Assembly: GCA_903898675.1 (NCBI GenBank)
Contig: CAIUGM010000022.1
Location: 248,001-312,000 of the forward strand
DNA: 64,000 nucleotides
Direction: 5' to 3'
From: an uncultured Verrucomicrobiota bacterium
GTDB taxonomy: Bacteria > Verrucomicrobiota > Verrucomicrobiia > Opitutales > Opitutaceae
Shown here piece by piece: positions 26,232 through 34,468 of this stretch (position 1 is its first letter; each line of letters opens with the position of its first letter). The translations under genes were made by a program, and so were the position numbers. The notes under the pieces are model-generated. The model was not told where the DNA came from. It saw nothing but the letters and a program-made list of their open reading frames with translations, and did no database searches.

Positions 26232-27287
26232 TCAAAAATCCAGGCCAAACAGCAGCTTCAGGCGCGAGTAGTTCTGCGTCGTGCCGTCGGGATTGTACTG
26301 GCGCGTCTCCTGGCGGATCGACGTGCTGAAGGTCTCGGTGAACTTCTTGCTGAGCTCGATGCGGTTTTCCCAGCCGTCCTTGGTGGAGGCGAACGAGTAG
26401 TAGTAGACCCCGCGCTGCGAGAGGCTCATGCGCCACGGCAGCTTCAGCTCCGTTTCCACGAACGCCGACTCCACCGTCCGCGACGTGTGCATGCCGCCCG
26501 GCGTGGTGTTCCAGACGTCGAACAAATTCTCGGAGAACCCCACGCGCACCTTGCGGTGCAGGTTCGGGAGGATGCTCACGCCGGCACCGATTTCCTGCTG
26601 CAGCTGCACGTAGTCGTTCGGCACGCCATTGTTGAAGCTCGCCCGGTTCCACTCCAGATTCGGGTGATAAAGGGCGAAGTAGTTGTGCGGAAAATCGTGG
26701 CGCCACAGGCCGTCGGCCTTCACCAGGTCCGTCGTGGTGAGGGCATTGGTCTCGCTGAAGTCATAACGCCCGTTGAGCTGGACCTCGTCGGACTTCCATT
26801 TGCGTTGCAGCTTCATCTCCACCCCCGTGTTGACCTGTTTCGACGCGTTGGAGACCGTCTCCGCGGAAAAGGCGAACCGCCCGTGCCACGGCCCGAAATA
26901 GTCGCGGAGCATGGCGGTCAGCACGGCCGGGGAGAAATGATCCAGCAGGGAGAGCCGCTCGGTCTCGGCCTGCTCGGGCGTCTTACGTTTTACCGTGGCC
27001 GCAGTCTCCCTGTTGTGGGCCGCCGCCTGCGCCGCGGCCTCGTCGGCGCGGATCACCACGGCGTTCTCCACCAGCACCCGCAGCTGCCCGAAACGGTCGG
27101 AAGCAAAGACGATGATCTTGTCGGTCTTCTCGATCAGCTGGCCCTGCACCCGGTCGCCGTCCTTGTAGACCAGCACATCCCGCGCGTTGCCCTCGGTCTC
27201 GGCCGCCCGGCCCGCGCCCGCAAAAATCCAGCAGGCAAGCACGGCGGTGGCGAGGATTCGGGCGGTGAACTTCATACGTACGGGCAT
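26232..27287 (-). CDS. DUF481 outer-membrane protein
   Basis: A 351-residue protein with signal peptide (ILATAVLACWIFAGAGRAA), a short N-terminal domain (DVLVYKDGDRVQGQLIEK, RADEAAAQ) and a C-terminal DUF481 barrel of alternating strands ending LKLLFGLDF, the aromatic terminus of barrel proteins. Family function is unknown; some members respond to salt stress. ATG 27287 is chosen because AAGGAG lies five bases upstream; an ATG at 27275 is the alternative. A second DUF481 protein with the same architecture lies at 28800, on the far side of chrA. Confidence 0.85.
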   Translation of the reverse strand: MPVRMKFTARILATAVLACWIFAGAGRAAETEGNARDVLVYKDGDRVQGQLIEKTDKIIVFASDRFGQLRVLVENAVVIRADEAAAQAAAHNRETAATVKRKTPEQAETERLSLLDHFSPAVLTAMLRDYFGPWHGRFAFSAETVSNASKQVNTGVEMKLQRKWKSDEVQLNGRYDFSETNALTTTDLVKADGLWRHDFPHNYFALYHPNLEWNRASFNNGVPNDYVQLQQEIGAGVSILPNLHRKVRVGFSENLFDVWNTTPGGMHTSRTVESAFVETELKLPWRMSLSQRGVYYYSFASTKDGWENRIELSKKFTETFSTSIRQETRQYNPDGTTQNYSRLKLLFGLDF

Positions 27288-27416
27288 TATTACTCCTTCG
27301 ACGCACCCGTCACGCCGATGTTTCAATAAACTTTAAGAATCTTCGGCGGCCCGCCGCGCCGATTCTTCACAAAGAAAGGCGTGCGCGGCGGGAGGTGGAC
27401 TGCTTGATTCAACCCG

Positions 27417-28676
27417 ATGCCGCCGCGTCCGTCCGTGCCAGAAATCTTCCTCGTCGCGCTGCGACTGGGTTGCACCTCGTTCGGCGGCCCGGTTGCCCAC
27501 CTCGCCTATTTTCGCCGCGAATACGTCGAGAAGCGCCGCTGGCTCGACGAGGCGCACTTCGGCGACCTCGTGGCGCTCTGCCAGTTCCTGCCCGGGCCCG
27601 CGAGCAGCCAGACCGGCTTCGGCATCGGCTACCTGCAACGCGGGCTCGCGGGCGGGCTCGCCGCGTGGCTCGGCTTCACACTGCCGTCGGCGGTCCTGAT
27701 GATCGCCTTCGCCTACGGCGTGATCGCGCTCGGCCGCATCGAAGGCGCGGGCTGGCTGCGCGGATTAAAGGCCGCGGCGGTGGCCGTCGTGGCCCAGGCC
27801 GTCTGGGCGATGAGCCGGAGCCTGTGCCCGGACTGGCCGCGCCGCGCCCTGGCGATCGCGGCGGCGGCGCTGGTGCTTTGGCTGCCTTTCGTTTGGAGCC
27901 AGATGGCCGTGTTGGGCGTGGGCGCGCTGCTCGGCTGGTGGTGGTTGAAGGCAGGGCCGGCGCTTAGCCCTTCCTCCAAAGCTCTCAGCGGCGGAGGATC
28001 GCCGGGGCTTGTTTCCGGCGCGGCGATCCTAGACCCTGAGCCTGTCGAACGCGCTAGCGCCGGCCCTGCATTTCGCTCCGGAGCCATCTGCCTCGGGCTT
28101 TTCTTCCTGCTCCTCGGTCTTCTGCCTCTCCTCGCGCAGGCCACCACAAATCCGTGGGTGGAGGTAATGGACCGGTTTTACCGCACGGGGGCCCTGGTGT
28201 TCGGCGGCGGGCATGTCGTGCTCCCACTGCTGGAAAGGGAGATCGTCGCGCCGGGCTGGCTGACGCACGACCAGTTCCTCGCGGGCTACGGCGTCGTCCA
28301 GGCCGTGCCGGGGCCCCTCTTCACCCTGAGTGCCTATGTCGGCGCCGTGATGAGCCACGGCGCCGGCGGGTGGCTGGGTGGAATCTGGGCCTTGCTTGCC
28401 ATTTTTCTGCCCGCGCTGCTGCTCGTCGCCGGCGTCCTGCCCTTCTGGCAGCGCCTCCGGCATCAGGCAGCCGCCCAGGCCGCGCTACACGGCGCCAATG
28501 CCGCGGTCGTCGGCGTGCTGCTCGCCGCATTATACTACCCGGTCGGCACCGCCGGCATCACCGACGGCCGCACGCTCGGCCTGGCGGTGGCGGCATTCGT
28601 CGCGCTGCAGCCGGGTAAAGTTCCCGCGTGGGCCGTGGTGCCGGCGGCGGCGGTGTTCGGGTGGTGGTTGCTGTGA
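27417..28676 (+). CDS. chrA: ChrA-type chromate ion transporter, two-domain form
   Basis: A 419-residue inner-membrane protein of two homologous halves. FGGPVAHLAYFRREYV and FLPGPASSQTGFGIGY begin the first half; VFGGGHVVLPLLEREIV and YGVVQAVPGPLFTLSAYVG begin the second. The family exports chromate by proton-coupled antiport. The halves are joined by a loop (about residues 179-218) whose DNA, 27951-28069, has 17-bp inverted ends and an internal palindrome, so it looks like an inserted element. No chrB regulator is adjacent. Confidence 0.9.
   Translation: MPPRPSVPEIFLVALRLGCTSFGGPVAHLAYFRREYVEKRRWLDEAHFGDLVALCQFLPGPASSQTGFGIGYLQRGLAGGLAAWLGFTLPSAVLMIAFAYGVIALGRIEGAGWLRGLKAAAVAVVAQAVWAMSRSLCPDWPRRALAIAAAALVLWLPFVWSQMAVLGVGALLGWWWLKAGPALSPSSKALSGGGSPGLVSGAAILDPEPVERASAGPAFRSGAICLGLFFLLLGLLPLLAQATTNPWVEVMDRFYRTGALVFGGGHVVLPLLEREIVAPGWLTHDQFLAGYGVVQAVPGPLFTLSAYVGAVMSHGAGGWLGGIWALLAIFLPALLLVAGVLPFWQRLRHQAAAQAALHGANAAVVGVLLAALYYPVGTAGITDGRTLGLAVAAFVALQPGKVPAWAVVPAAAVFGWWLL
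27951..28069. repeat. Palindromic element inserted in frame in chrA
   Basis: The outer arms are GCAGGGCCGGCGCTTAGC (27951) and GCTAGCGCCGGCCCTGC (ending 28069), inverted with a single one-base gap. Inside, GGATCGCCG (27995) and CGGCGATCC (28020) form a perfect 9-bp pair. The word ACCCTGAGCCTGTCGAACG links it to the GTAGGGGCGCAG family. The reading frame stays open across it. Confidence 0.8.
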
Positions 28677-28742
28677 ATACGCTTGGGCAACGGGGTGGGA
28701 GCGCAGCAAGTCTGCGCCCCTACCTGGAAATAGTGATGCCAC

Positions 28743-28772
28743 AAAAAAGCGGAGCCGCTGACGGCCCCGCTT
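28743..28772 (-). terminator. Rho-independent terminator of the second DUF481 gene
   Basis: Read on the minus strand: stem AAGCGGGGCCG with CGGCTCCGCTT (one G-U pair), loop TCAG, then a run of T. It lies 28 nt past the stop at 28800. Confidence 0.85.
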
Positions 28773-28799
28773 GGAAAATTGCTCCGCCTGTGGCGCGCC

Positions 28800-29867
28800 T
28801 TACTCCCAGTTCAGGATCAGGCTTGTGAAGTACAGCGTGTCGAGGCGGCGCACCCCGGGCTGCGGGACGCTGGTGTAGTCGTTCGAGACGCCGGTCTTCA
28901 GCTTCCACAGGGAGGCGGTCAGCGGGATCTCGTACGTCGTCTCGTGATGCAAGCGGTAGTTGGAGAACTCCTTGAAGGCGGGGGTGTAGGCGACCATGTT
29001 GTACAGCTTGCCGTTCTTGAACTGGTAGGAATGGATCAGCGCGAGATCCAGGCCGGGCGAGTCAAACTTGGTGCCGTTGGCGTAGTTCTCGTAGATGTAG
29101 CTCACACCGAAACGGAACTCCAGGTCCTGGTATTCCTTCTTGATCAGCTTGTGGCCGATACCGAAGGCGGTGGAGGAGCGCAGGTCGAGCTGCTTGATGG
29201 TGTCCTTCTCGATCGAGGTGCGGGCATACCAGACGTCGTTGGCGGAGAAGAAGGACGAATAATCCACGCCGGCCAGCTGGCGGTTGGCGGTCTCGACGCC
29301 GTTGTCCTGGGATTTTTCGGCGGCGAGGTTGAAGATGAGCTTGTCCGCGGAGCTTTCCAGCGTGGCCTTGAAGCCGAGGGCGCCGGCAAACTTCTCCGAG
29401 CCGCCCGTGCGGCCGTTGACGGCGAGCGCGGCCTCGTACTTCCATTTGCGCCGGGCCTTCTCCGCGGCCTCCTTGGCGGCGCGGGTCGCGGGACTGTCGG
29501 CGCCGGCGCGCCAGACGGCGACCACCTTGGGGGTGGTGGCGTTCATCTGGCCGTCCGCGGCGACGACCACGAGGCCGGAGTCGGTCGCGACGACCTTGCC
29601 CAACACGGTGCTGCCGGCTGCGAGCCCGACATTCACGGCCTCGTCGGTGGTGAAGCTCTTGATCTTGTCCTGCGCGATCTCGATCGTGCCGGCAAAGCCG
29701 GTCTCGACCTTGAACTTACCGCCGTCGGCCGACAGCAGCTTGCCCAGAATGACGGAACCGTCCGTGAGCTCGATGCGGTCGGCGGCGAACGCAAAACCGG
29801 CCAGCGAGGCGAATACACCCGCGAGCAGCACGCGGGCCAGGGTGGCAAACTGAGTGGAGGATTTCAT
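28800..29867 (-). CDS. DUF481 outer-membrane protein, paralogue
   Basis: A 355-residue protein with signal peptide (LARVLLAGVFASLAGFAFA), a mature start ADRIELTDGSVILGKL, a second strand pair (AVNVGLAAGSTVLGKVV) and a DUF481 barrel with final LYFTSLILNWE. The IELTDGSVILGKL motif is shared with other DUF481 proteins that carry a two-strand domain before the barrel. ATG 29867 gives an immediate signal peptide; a longer frame to 30041 lacks one. It has its own terminator, and divergently transcribed at 30003 is a 2OG-type oxygenase. Confidence 0.85.
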   Translation of the reverse strand: MKSSTQFATLARVLLAGVFASLAGFAFAADRIELTDGSVILGKLLSADGGKFKVETGFAGTIEIAQDKIKSFTTDEAVNVGLAAGSTVLGKVVATDSGLVVVAADGQMNATTPKVVAVWRAGADSPATRAAKEAAEKARRKWKYEAALAVNGRTGGSEKFAGALGFKATLESSADKLIFNLAAEKSQDNGVETANRQLAGVDYSSFFSANDVWYARTSIEKDTIKQLDLRSSTAFGIGHKLIKKEYQDLEFRFGVSYIYENYANGTKFDSPGLDLALIHSYQFKNGKLYNMVAYTPAFKEFSNYRLHHETTYEIPLTASLWKLKTGVSNDYTSVPQPGVRRLDTLYFTSLILNWE

Positions 29868-30002
29868 ATTAGGATTTGGCAACAAAGCGGACGGTGAGCA
29901 GAATTCAATCTGATAATGTGACCGCTCCCAGCCCGTCCGGTTCGCACGCCGGTCGGCTGCTTCCGGGTTGCGCTTCCCGCGGCAAACCAGTTGGTTAGGT
30001 CC

Positions 30003-30620
30003 ATGCCGACCCGCGCCTGGTTTTCCACTTTCATCTACCATGAGCCGCTGCTAAAAACCGGACTCGAGCGTTTCAACACTGAGTTGGCCGACGAGTGCCG
30101 CAACCTGCGGGACTATGACGATGCCGGCCGCCGCTGGTCGGAAAAAAACTACCCGGGTGGCTACACCTCGTATGCGTCCCTCAACCAGCTGCATAAGTTC
30201 TCCTCCACGTTTGCCGGGCTGGAAAAGCGGCTCACCGCCCATGTGCGCCGCTACGCCGCCCAGCTGGACATGGACCTGCGCGGCCGGACGATCCTGCTGA
30301 CGGATCTCTGGGTGAACATCATGCCCGAGCACGCCGCGCACAGCCTGCACCTGCACCCGCTCTCGTTCATCAGCGGCACGTATTATGTCGCGACGCCCCG
30401 CGGTTGTCCGGGGTTGAAATTCGAGGACCCGCGGCTGAGCCGGTTCATGGCCGCGCCGCCCAAGACCACCGCTGTCCGGCCGGCCAATCAGCCGCATATC
30501 ACTTATCCCGCGAAGGCCGGCCACGTCATCCTGTTCGAAAGCTGGCTGCGCCACGAGGTCGCGACCAACCGCACCACCGCGGAACGCATCAGCATCAGTT
30601 TCAATTACAACTGGAGCTGA
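30003..30620 (+). CDS. 2OG-Fe(II) oxygenase-like protein (TIGR02466 type)
   Basis: A 205-residue protein matching the PF13759/TIGR02466 group of putative 2-oxoglutarate-iron oxygenases. It has HLHPLSFISGTYYV in the position of the metal-binding His strand, FEDPR, and VILFESWLRHEV supplying the distal His. The usual HxD is seen as HLH/HP, so the full iron triad is uncertain. Substrate unknown; phage and bacterial members are both common. ATG 30003 fits MPTRAWFSTFIYHEPL. Confidence 0.75.
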   Translation: MPTRAWFSTFIYHEPLLKTGLERFNTELADECRNLRDYDDAGRRWSEKNYPGGYTSYASLNQLHKFSSTFAGLEKRLTAHVRRYAAQLDMDLRGRTILLTDLWVNIMPEHAAHSLHLHPLSFISGTYYVATPRGCPGLKFEDPRLSRFMAAPPKTTAVRPANQPHITYPAKAGHVILFESWLRHEVATNRTTAERISISFNYNWS

Positions 30621-30706
30621 GGGGATTGCCGTCCGTAGCGGCCCAGGCCTGCGGCTACACCTTCCCAGCCATGCAACCTTTCCCCCGCCTCAGCGTCTCA
30701 ACCCCG

Positions 30707-31342
30707 ATGCCCACTCCCGTCCGACCCCACGTTTGTCTCATTCTTTCCTCGGCCGCGCTCCTGCTGGCGCTTTCCGCCGGCTGCAGCAGCGAAGCCGAGC
30801 GCCCGGCGCCGCCGCTCGCCGCCAACGTCGAGCTGACGCCGATCATGGTAGGCACGGAGACTTTCGCCGACGGCCGGATCACGGCCAAGGTGACGCTCGC
30901 CATGCCCAGCAACTATCACGGCGGCAAGGAGGGCAGCGGACCGGGCGGACCTGGCACCGGCCACCAAAGGATCCACCATCGCGGCGATCAGGCGGGCGCC
31001 GACGCACCGCCCGCCCCGTCGGAAGACAACGCCCCGCCCCGCCTGGTTGGGAGCACCCTGCCGCCGGCCCAGCTCAAGCTTTACCTGCTGAACAATTCCA
31101 CCAGCGACGCGGTCAAATGCGAGGTCACGGATTTCAATTCCTACCTCGGCAACTTCGCGGTTTATCCCAGCCGCTACCAGGTCGAGGCCGGCCAGACCGC
31201 GGCCTCGGAAATCATGACCTCGCGCCTCGGCGTGGAAGGCGGGGAAATCTCGGTCACCGTCGGCCTGCGCGTCGGCGATCACACCGAGCACAAGGTCGTC
31301 ACCCTGCGCCTGCTGAACCCGCCGGCGGACGCCGCGAAGTAA
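30707..31342 (+). CDS. Putative lipoprotein
   Basis: A 211-residue protein with signal segment LILSSAALLLALSAGCSSE; LSAGC is a good lipobox, so Cys becomes the lipidated residue. The rest has a Gly/His-rich disordered stretch (KEGSGPGGPGTGHQRIHHR) followed by a beta-rich domain (LKLYLLNNSTSDAVKCEVTDF, EISVTVGLRVGDHTEHKVVTL) that resembles an Ig-like fold. I do not recognise a family. ATG 30707 gives a standard signal length; ATG 30671 is also in frame. Confidence 0.7.
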   Translation: MPTPVRPHVCLILSSAALLLALSAGCSSEAERPAPPLAANVELTPIMVGTETFADGRITAKVTLAMPSNYHGGKEGSGPGGPGTGHQRIHHRGDQAGADAPPAPSEDNAPPRLVGSTLPPAQLKLYLLNNSTSDAVKCEVTDFNSYLGNFAVYPSRYQVEAGQTAASEIMTSRLGVEGGEISVTVGLRVGDHTEHKVVTLRLLNPPADAAK

Positions 31343-31400
31343 CTTGGAGCGCCCGTCCCCCCGACGGGCCGCCAACGGGTGGGAATGCCGGCCTTTTATC

Positions 31401-31474
31401 GTAGGGGCGCAGACTCGCCTGCGCCCTCGAACGGGATGCCGCGCACGATGGGCGCAGCTAGTCTGCGCCCCTAC
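31401..31474. repeat. Short GTAGGGGCGCAG-type hairpin
   Basis: GTAGGGGCGCAGACT (31401) and AGTCTGCGCCCCTAC (ending 31474) are perfect inverted ends, extended inwards by GCGCCC and GGGCGC. It is the most compact copy of the family, between the lipoprotein gene and the 3' end of the oxidoreductase gene. Confidence 0.85.
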
Positions 31475-31504
31475 GCCAGAAAAAGCGCGGTCAAACCTCA
31501 CCCC

Positions 31505-32173
31505 TCAACTCCCGAACGCCCCGAGGTCCTGGATCTCATCCGACGGGAAAATCAAGACGCCCTGCCCGGGCCGGCCGAAGGAACAGCGGGCCATGGCGCG
31601 CGCCACGACCTCGGCCTGGATCGCGCGGTACTGGCGCAGCGAACCGAGCAGCAGAGGTTCCGCCACCCACATGAGCGCGGCCCCAACTCGTTCCCCCAGC
31701 CTTTTCTCGGCGCGCGGCCCGAGCAGCAGGCTCGGCCGGAAGATGCCGAGGGTCTGGAAATCGAGCACCTCCAGCGCCTCCTCGGTCTCGCCCTTCACCC
31801 GGTTATAGAAGACCCTCGATTGCGCGTTGGCCCCCAGCGACGAGACCACAAAGAAGCGCGCCGCCCCGTTGCGCCGGGCCGCCCACGCCACGGCCAGCAC
31901 GGCGGCATGATCGACCGCCCGGAAGTTTTCCTGCGATCCGGCCCGCTTGATCGTGGTGCCCAGGCAGCAAAAGGCGTCGTCGCAGCGGAGGTCGGCCGTG
32001 ACTTTTTCCAGCGCGGCAAAATCAACCGTCACCTGCACCAGCTTCGGATGCGTGAGCGCGAGCGGCCGGCGGCCGAGCGAGACCACGCGGCCGTACTCGG
32101 GCAGCTCGAGCAGCTGGCGGAGCAAAAATCCCCCCACCAAACCGCTGGCGCCGGCAATCAGGGCTGTTCGCAT
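31505..32173 (-). CDS. HTATIP2-like NAD(P)-binding oxidoreductase
   Basis: A 222-residue atypical SDR/TIP30-like protein: MRTALIAGASGLVGGFLLRQL is the dinucleotide motif, followed by DDAFCCLGTTIKRAGSQENF and VVSSLGANAQSRVFYNRVKG, the YxxxK active site as YNRVK. RPSLLLGPR is another family signature. The substrate is unknown. ATG 32173 is the first in-frame ATG before the nucleotide motif. A GTAGCCGCG-type repeat lies just upstream. Confidence 0.85.
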   Translation of the reverse strand: MRTALIAGASGLVGGFLLRQLLELPEYGRVVSLGRRPLALTHPKLVQVTVDFAALEKVTADLRCDDAFCCLGTTIKRAGSQENFRAVDHAAVLAVAWAARRNGAARFFVVSSLGANAQSRVFYNRVKGETEEALEVLDFQTLGIFRPSLLLGPRAEKRLGERVGAALMWVAEPLLLGSLRQYRAIQAEVVARAMARCSFGRPGQGVLIFPSDEIQDLGAFGS

Positions 32174-32235
32174 TGGCGGCGGAGTGTGCCGGCCGGAAGG
32201 TCGAGCGCAAGCGCACGCAACGGTTAGTGCGGTTA

Positions 32236-32315
32236 CTGTAGCCGCGCTTGAGCCAGCAGGCGAAAGGGTGGTTCCGTCCCGACCACCTTGTCGCTGCGCT
32301 CCAACGCGGCTACAG
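32236..32315. repeat. GTAGCCGCGCTTGAG-type palindromic element
   Basis: The ends CTGTAGCCGCGCTTGAG and CTCCAACGCGGCTACAG are inverted copies, with AAGGGTGG and CCACCTT inside. Further copies are at 50341-50440, nested at 10780-10838, and as a right half at 26200-26222. Confidence 0.8.
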
Positions 32316-32353
32316 GCATTTGCCTTTGCAGGCCGTCTGCTTTTGCTGACGCC

Positions 32354-32560
32354 ATGCTGGTAATCAGACGCATGGACGACGGCAAACGCTCCTACACGGC
32401 GATCTTCCTGCCCGGGGAACCGGCGCAGATCTTCCCCACGTCCGACCAGGAACACGCCCGCGTCCTGCAGATCTTCAAGCAGGACCGGCCGCACCAGGAC
32501 ATTGTGAACGATTTCTCCGAATACCGCATCGGGCAGGATGGGCCGGCGTTTTCCCGCTGA
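32354..32560 (+). CDS. Small hypothetical protein
   Basis: A 68-residue product (MLVIRRMDDGKRSYTAIFLP ... DFSEYRIGQDGPAFSR) with ordinary soluble composition. No family recognised and no strong ribosome site, so ATG 32354 versus 32372 is open. I include it because codon use is normal, the segment is not a repeat and it sits between genes on the plus strand. Confidence 0.4.
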   Translation: MLVIRRMDDGKRSYTAIFLPGEPAQIFPTSDQEHARVLQIFKQDRPHQDIVNDFSEYRIGQDGPAFSR

Positions 32561-32689
32561 GTGTTTTCGCTGGAGGGACGGTCTCCCGTCCGTCCGTTCC
32601 GTCGCTCGGCCAGGGCCATTCAGCCATTTCGCCCGGCATTTCGTCGCTCCAGAGTTGCCCACGACCTGCGGTGGGGGTATATTCCCGGC

Positions 32690-33190
32690 ATGAAAAAGCT
32701 GGAGCTAAGCGATGAGGCTTACGCGGCGCTGGAGCGGCTGGCATCCGCGAAGCACCTTTCCCCGGCGGAGACGGTCGCCGCCCTGCTCGGGGCCGGCCGG
32801 CCGGCCCTCACCGGCGACCACCTATTGTTTTATCTGGCCGGGGCTGAGTTCACCGCCCAAGCCACCCCGAACGGACGCTACCTCGCGCTGCTGGCGTGGT
32901 GTGCGCGAAACTACGCCGGGGATTTCGCCGATTTCATTTCGCACCAGGCCAGCGGACTGCGCTACCTGTCGCTCAACCGCGATGAATTCAACGAGACCCG
33001 CGCCCACAACCAGGCCTGCCAGATCGACGGCACCCAGTACTGGGCCGTGATGTCGATCGATGACTCCGCGAAACAGCGCTTTGTCTGCCGGTTGCTGGAG
33101 TTCATCGGTTGCCATGACGAAACCGTGACCCAAGCCAGCCGGGCCCTTGGATTTGCCGAGTCCCCCGGATTCCGGCTGCAGAGCGCCTGA
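32690..33190 (+). CDS. SeqA-like protein
   Basis: A 166-residue protein resembling E. coli SeqA along its length (181 residues there). The N-terminus MKKLELSDEAYAALERLASA matches the ribbon-helix-helix oligomerisation motif, and DGTQYWAVMSIDDSAKQRF corresponds to the GTPYWVITNTNTGRK DNA-recognition loop of SeqA. The two Asn that read hemimethylated GATC in E. coli are not conserved (here Ser and Asp), so the binding target may differ. SeqA sequesters newly replicated origins. ATG 32690 is chosen because the upstream frame is unlike any protein. The comparison is from memory, not a search. Confidence 0.65.
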   Translation: MKKLELSDEAYAALERLASAKHLSPAETVAALLGAGRPALTGDHLLFYLAGAEFTAQATPNGRYLALLAWCARNYAGDFADFISHQASGLRYLSLNRDEFNETRAHNQACQIDGTQYWAVMSIDDSAKQRFVCRLLEFIGCHDETVTQASRALGFAESPGFRLQSA

Positions 33191-33256
33191 GTCCCTGCAA
33201 ATTGGTTTGTCCGCCCGTCCAGCTTGCGCTGGACTCCCGCCCGAGCCCACGCCGCC

Positions 33257-33691
33257 ATGCCCGAGAACGATCCCAGCCCGACCAAGCGCCGCGATTTCAG
33301 GAATTTCCTGCAGTCGGTGAAATATGCCCTGGAAGGTTTTTGGGCCGCGGTCCGGCATGAGCCGTCATTCCGCGAGGACCTGCTCTTCGTGATCATCCTG
33401 ACCCCGTTCGCCATTTTACTGCCGGTGAAGGCGGTCTCGACCGCGGTGATGCTCGGCTCGCTGTTCGTGATCATCATCGCCGAGCTGCTCAACTCCGCCG
33501 TCGAGTGGACGATTGACGACATCTCCATGGAGAAGCGCCCGTTCGCGAAACGCGCCAAGGACATGGGCAGCGCGGCCGTCTTCCTCGCCTACATCAACTG
33601 CGCGGTCGTGTGGGGCGTCATCCTCTTCGCCAACTGGCAGCGGATCAAGACGCTCGAGTTCCTGCAATGGCCGCCGCAATTCCTGCAGTAG
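33257..33691 (+). CDS. dgkA: Diacylglycerol/undecaprenol kinase family protein
   Basis: A 144-residue small integral-membrane kinase. The segment FVIIIAELLNSAVEWTIDD followed by KRAKDMGSAAVFLAY contains the conserved E-x-x-N-S-x-x-E and KD-x-x-S-A-A-V residues of the DgkA family. It phosphorylates diacylglycerol, or undecaprenol in some bacteria, with ATP. There are three transmembrane helices and an N-terminal amphipathic segment (SVKYALEGFWAAVRHEPSF). It overlaps the next gene by 25 nt, so the two are co-transcribed. Confidence 0.88.
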   Translation: MPENDPSPTKRRDFRNFLQSVKYALEGFWAAVRHEPSFREDLLFVIILTPFAILLPVKAVSTAVMLGSLFVIIIAELLNSAVEWTIDDISMEKRPFAKRAKDMGSAAVFLAYINCAVVWGVILFANWQRIKTLEFLQWPPQFLQ

Positions 33692-34428
33692 CGCTCGTCA
33701 CCGGCGCGTCGCGCGGCATCGGCCGCGCCACGGCGCAGCAACTGGCGGCCCGGGGCGTGCGCATCGCGCTGAATTACCACCGCAACGATGCGGCGGCGCA
33801 GGACACGCTGACCTCCCTGCCCGGCTCCGGCCACGCCCTGTTCAAGGCCGACATCTCCGATCCCGCCGCCTGCGCCACCCTGGTCGCGGCTGTGCACAAA
33901 TATTACGGCCAGCTCGATGTGCTCGTGAACAACGCCGGCCTGTACGAGGAGCACGACCCGCGGAAAGTCGGCTTCGCCGAGTGGGCGGAGACCTGGCGCC
34001 GGACGGTCGCGGCCAATCTGACCGGTCCGGCCCACCTCGCGTTTCTCGCCACGCAGCTGATGCGGACTGCCGGCCATGGCCGGATCATCAACATCTCCTC
34101 GCGCGGCGCGTTCCGCGGCGAACCCACCGCGCCCGCCTACGGTGCCGCCAAGGCGGGGCTCAATGCCTTCGGCCAGTCGCTCGCCCGGGCGCTCGCGCCG
34201 GACAACATCCATGTCTTCACCATCGCTCCCGGCTGGGTCGCCACCGACATGGCCAACGCCCACCTCGCCGGCCCTAACGCCGCGGAGATCCTCGCCCAGC
34301 ACCCGCTCGGCCGCGTGGCGACCCCGGAGGAAGTCGCTGCCACGGTCACCTGGCTCGCCCTCGAAGCCCCGGCGACCATGACCGGCTGCATCATCGACTT
34401 GAACGGGGCGTCGTATCTGCGGACTTAG
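33667..34428 (+). CDS. Short-chain dehydrogenase, FabG-like
   Basis: A 253-residue SDR with TGASRGIGRATA, NNAG, ISSRGAFRG and the catalytic YGAAKAG; the C-terminus (MTGCIIDLNGASYLRT) is typical of FabG-like ketoreductases. IALNYHRND after the second strand suggests NADPH preference. Substrate unknown. ATG 33667 lies within the 3' end of dgkA in another frame; the overlap and shared strand make an operon likely. Confidence 0.85.
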   Translation: MAAAIPAVALVTGASRGIGRATAQQLAARGVRIALNYHRNDAAAQDTLTSLPGSGHALFKADISDPAACATLVAAVHKYYGQLDVLVNNAGLYEEHDPRKVGFAEWAETWRRTVAANLTGPAHLAFLATQLMRTAGHGRIINISSRGAFRGEPTAPAYGAAKAGLNAFGQSLARALAPDNIHVFTIAPGWVATDMANAHLAGPNAAEILAQHPLGRVATPEEVAATVTWLALEAPATMTGCIIDLNGASYLRT

Positions 34429-34468
34429 ACCAGACGCGCCCCATCAGAATCGTGTAATGCATTAGATC

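Noticed and set aside
27417-28676. chrA as two adjacent single-domain genes
   Set aside because: The frame is continuous through the linker with no stop or internal ribosome site.
33667-33691. Frameshift between dgkA and the SDR gene
   Set aside because: Both proteins are complete with their own conserved ends; this is a normal overlap.
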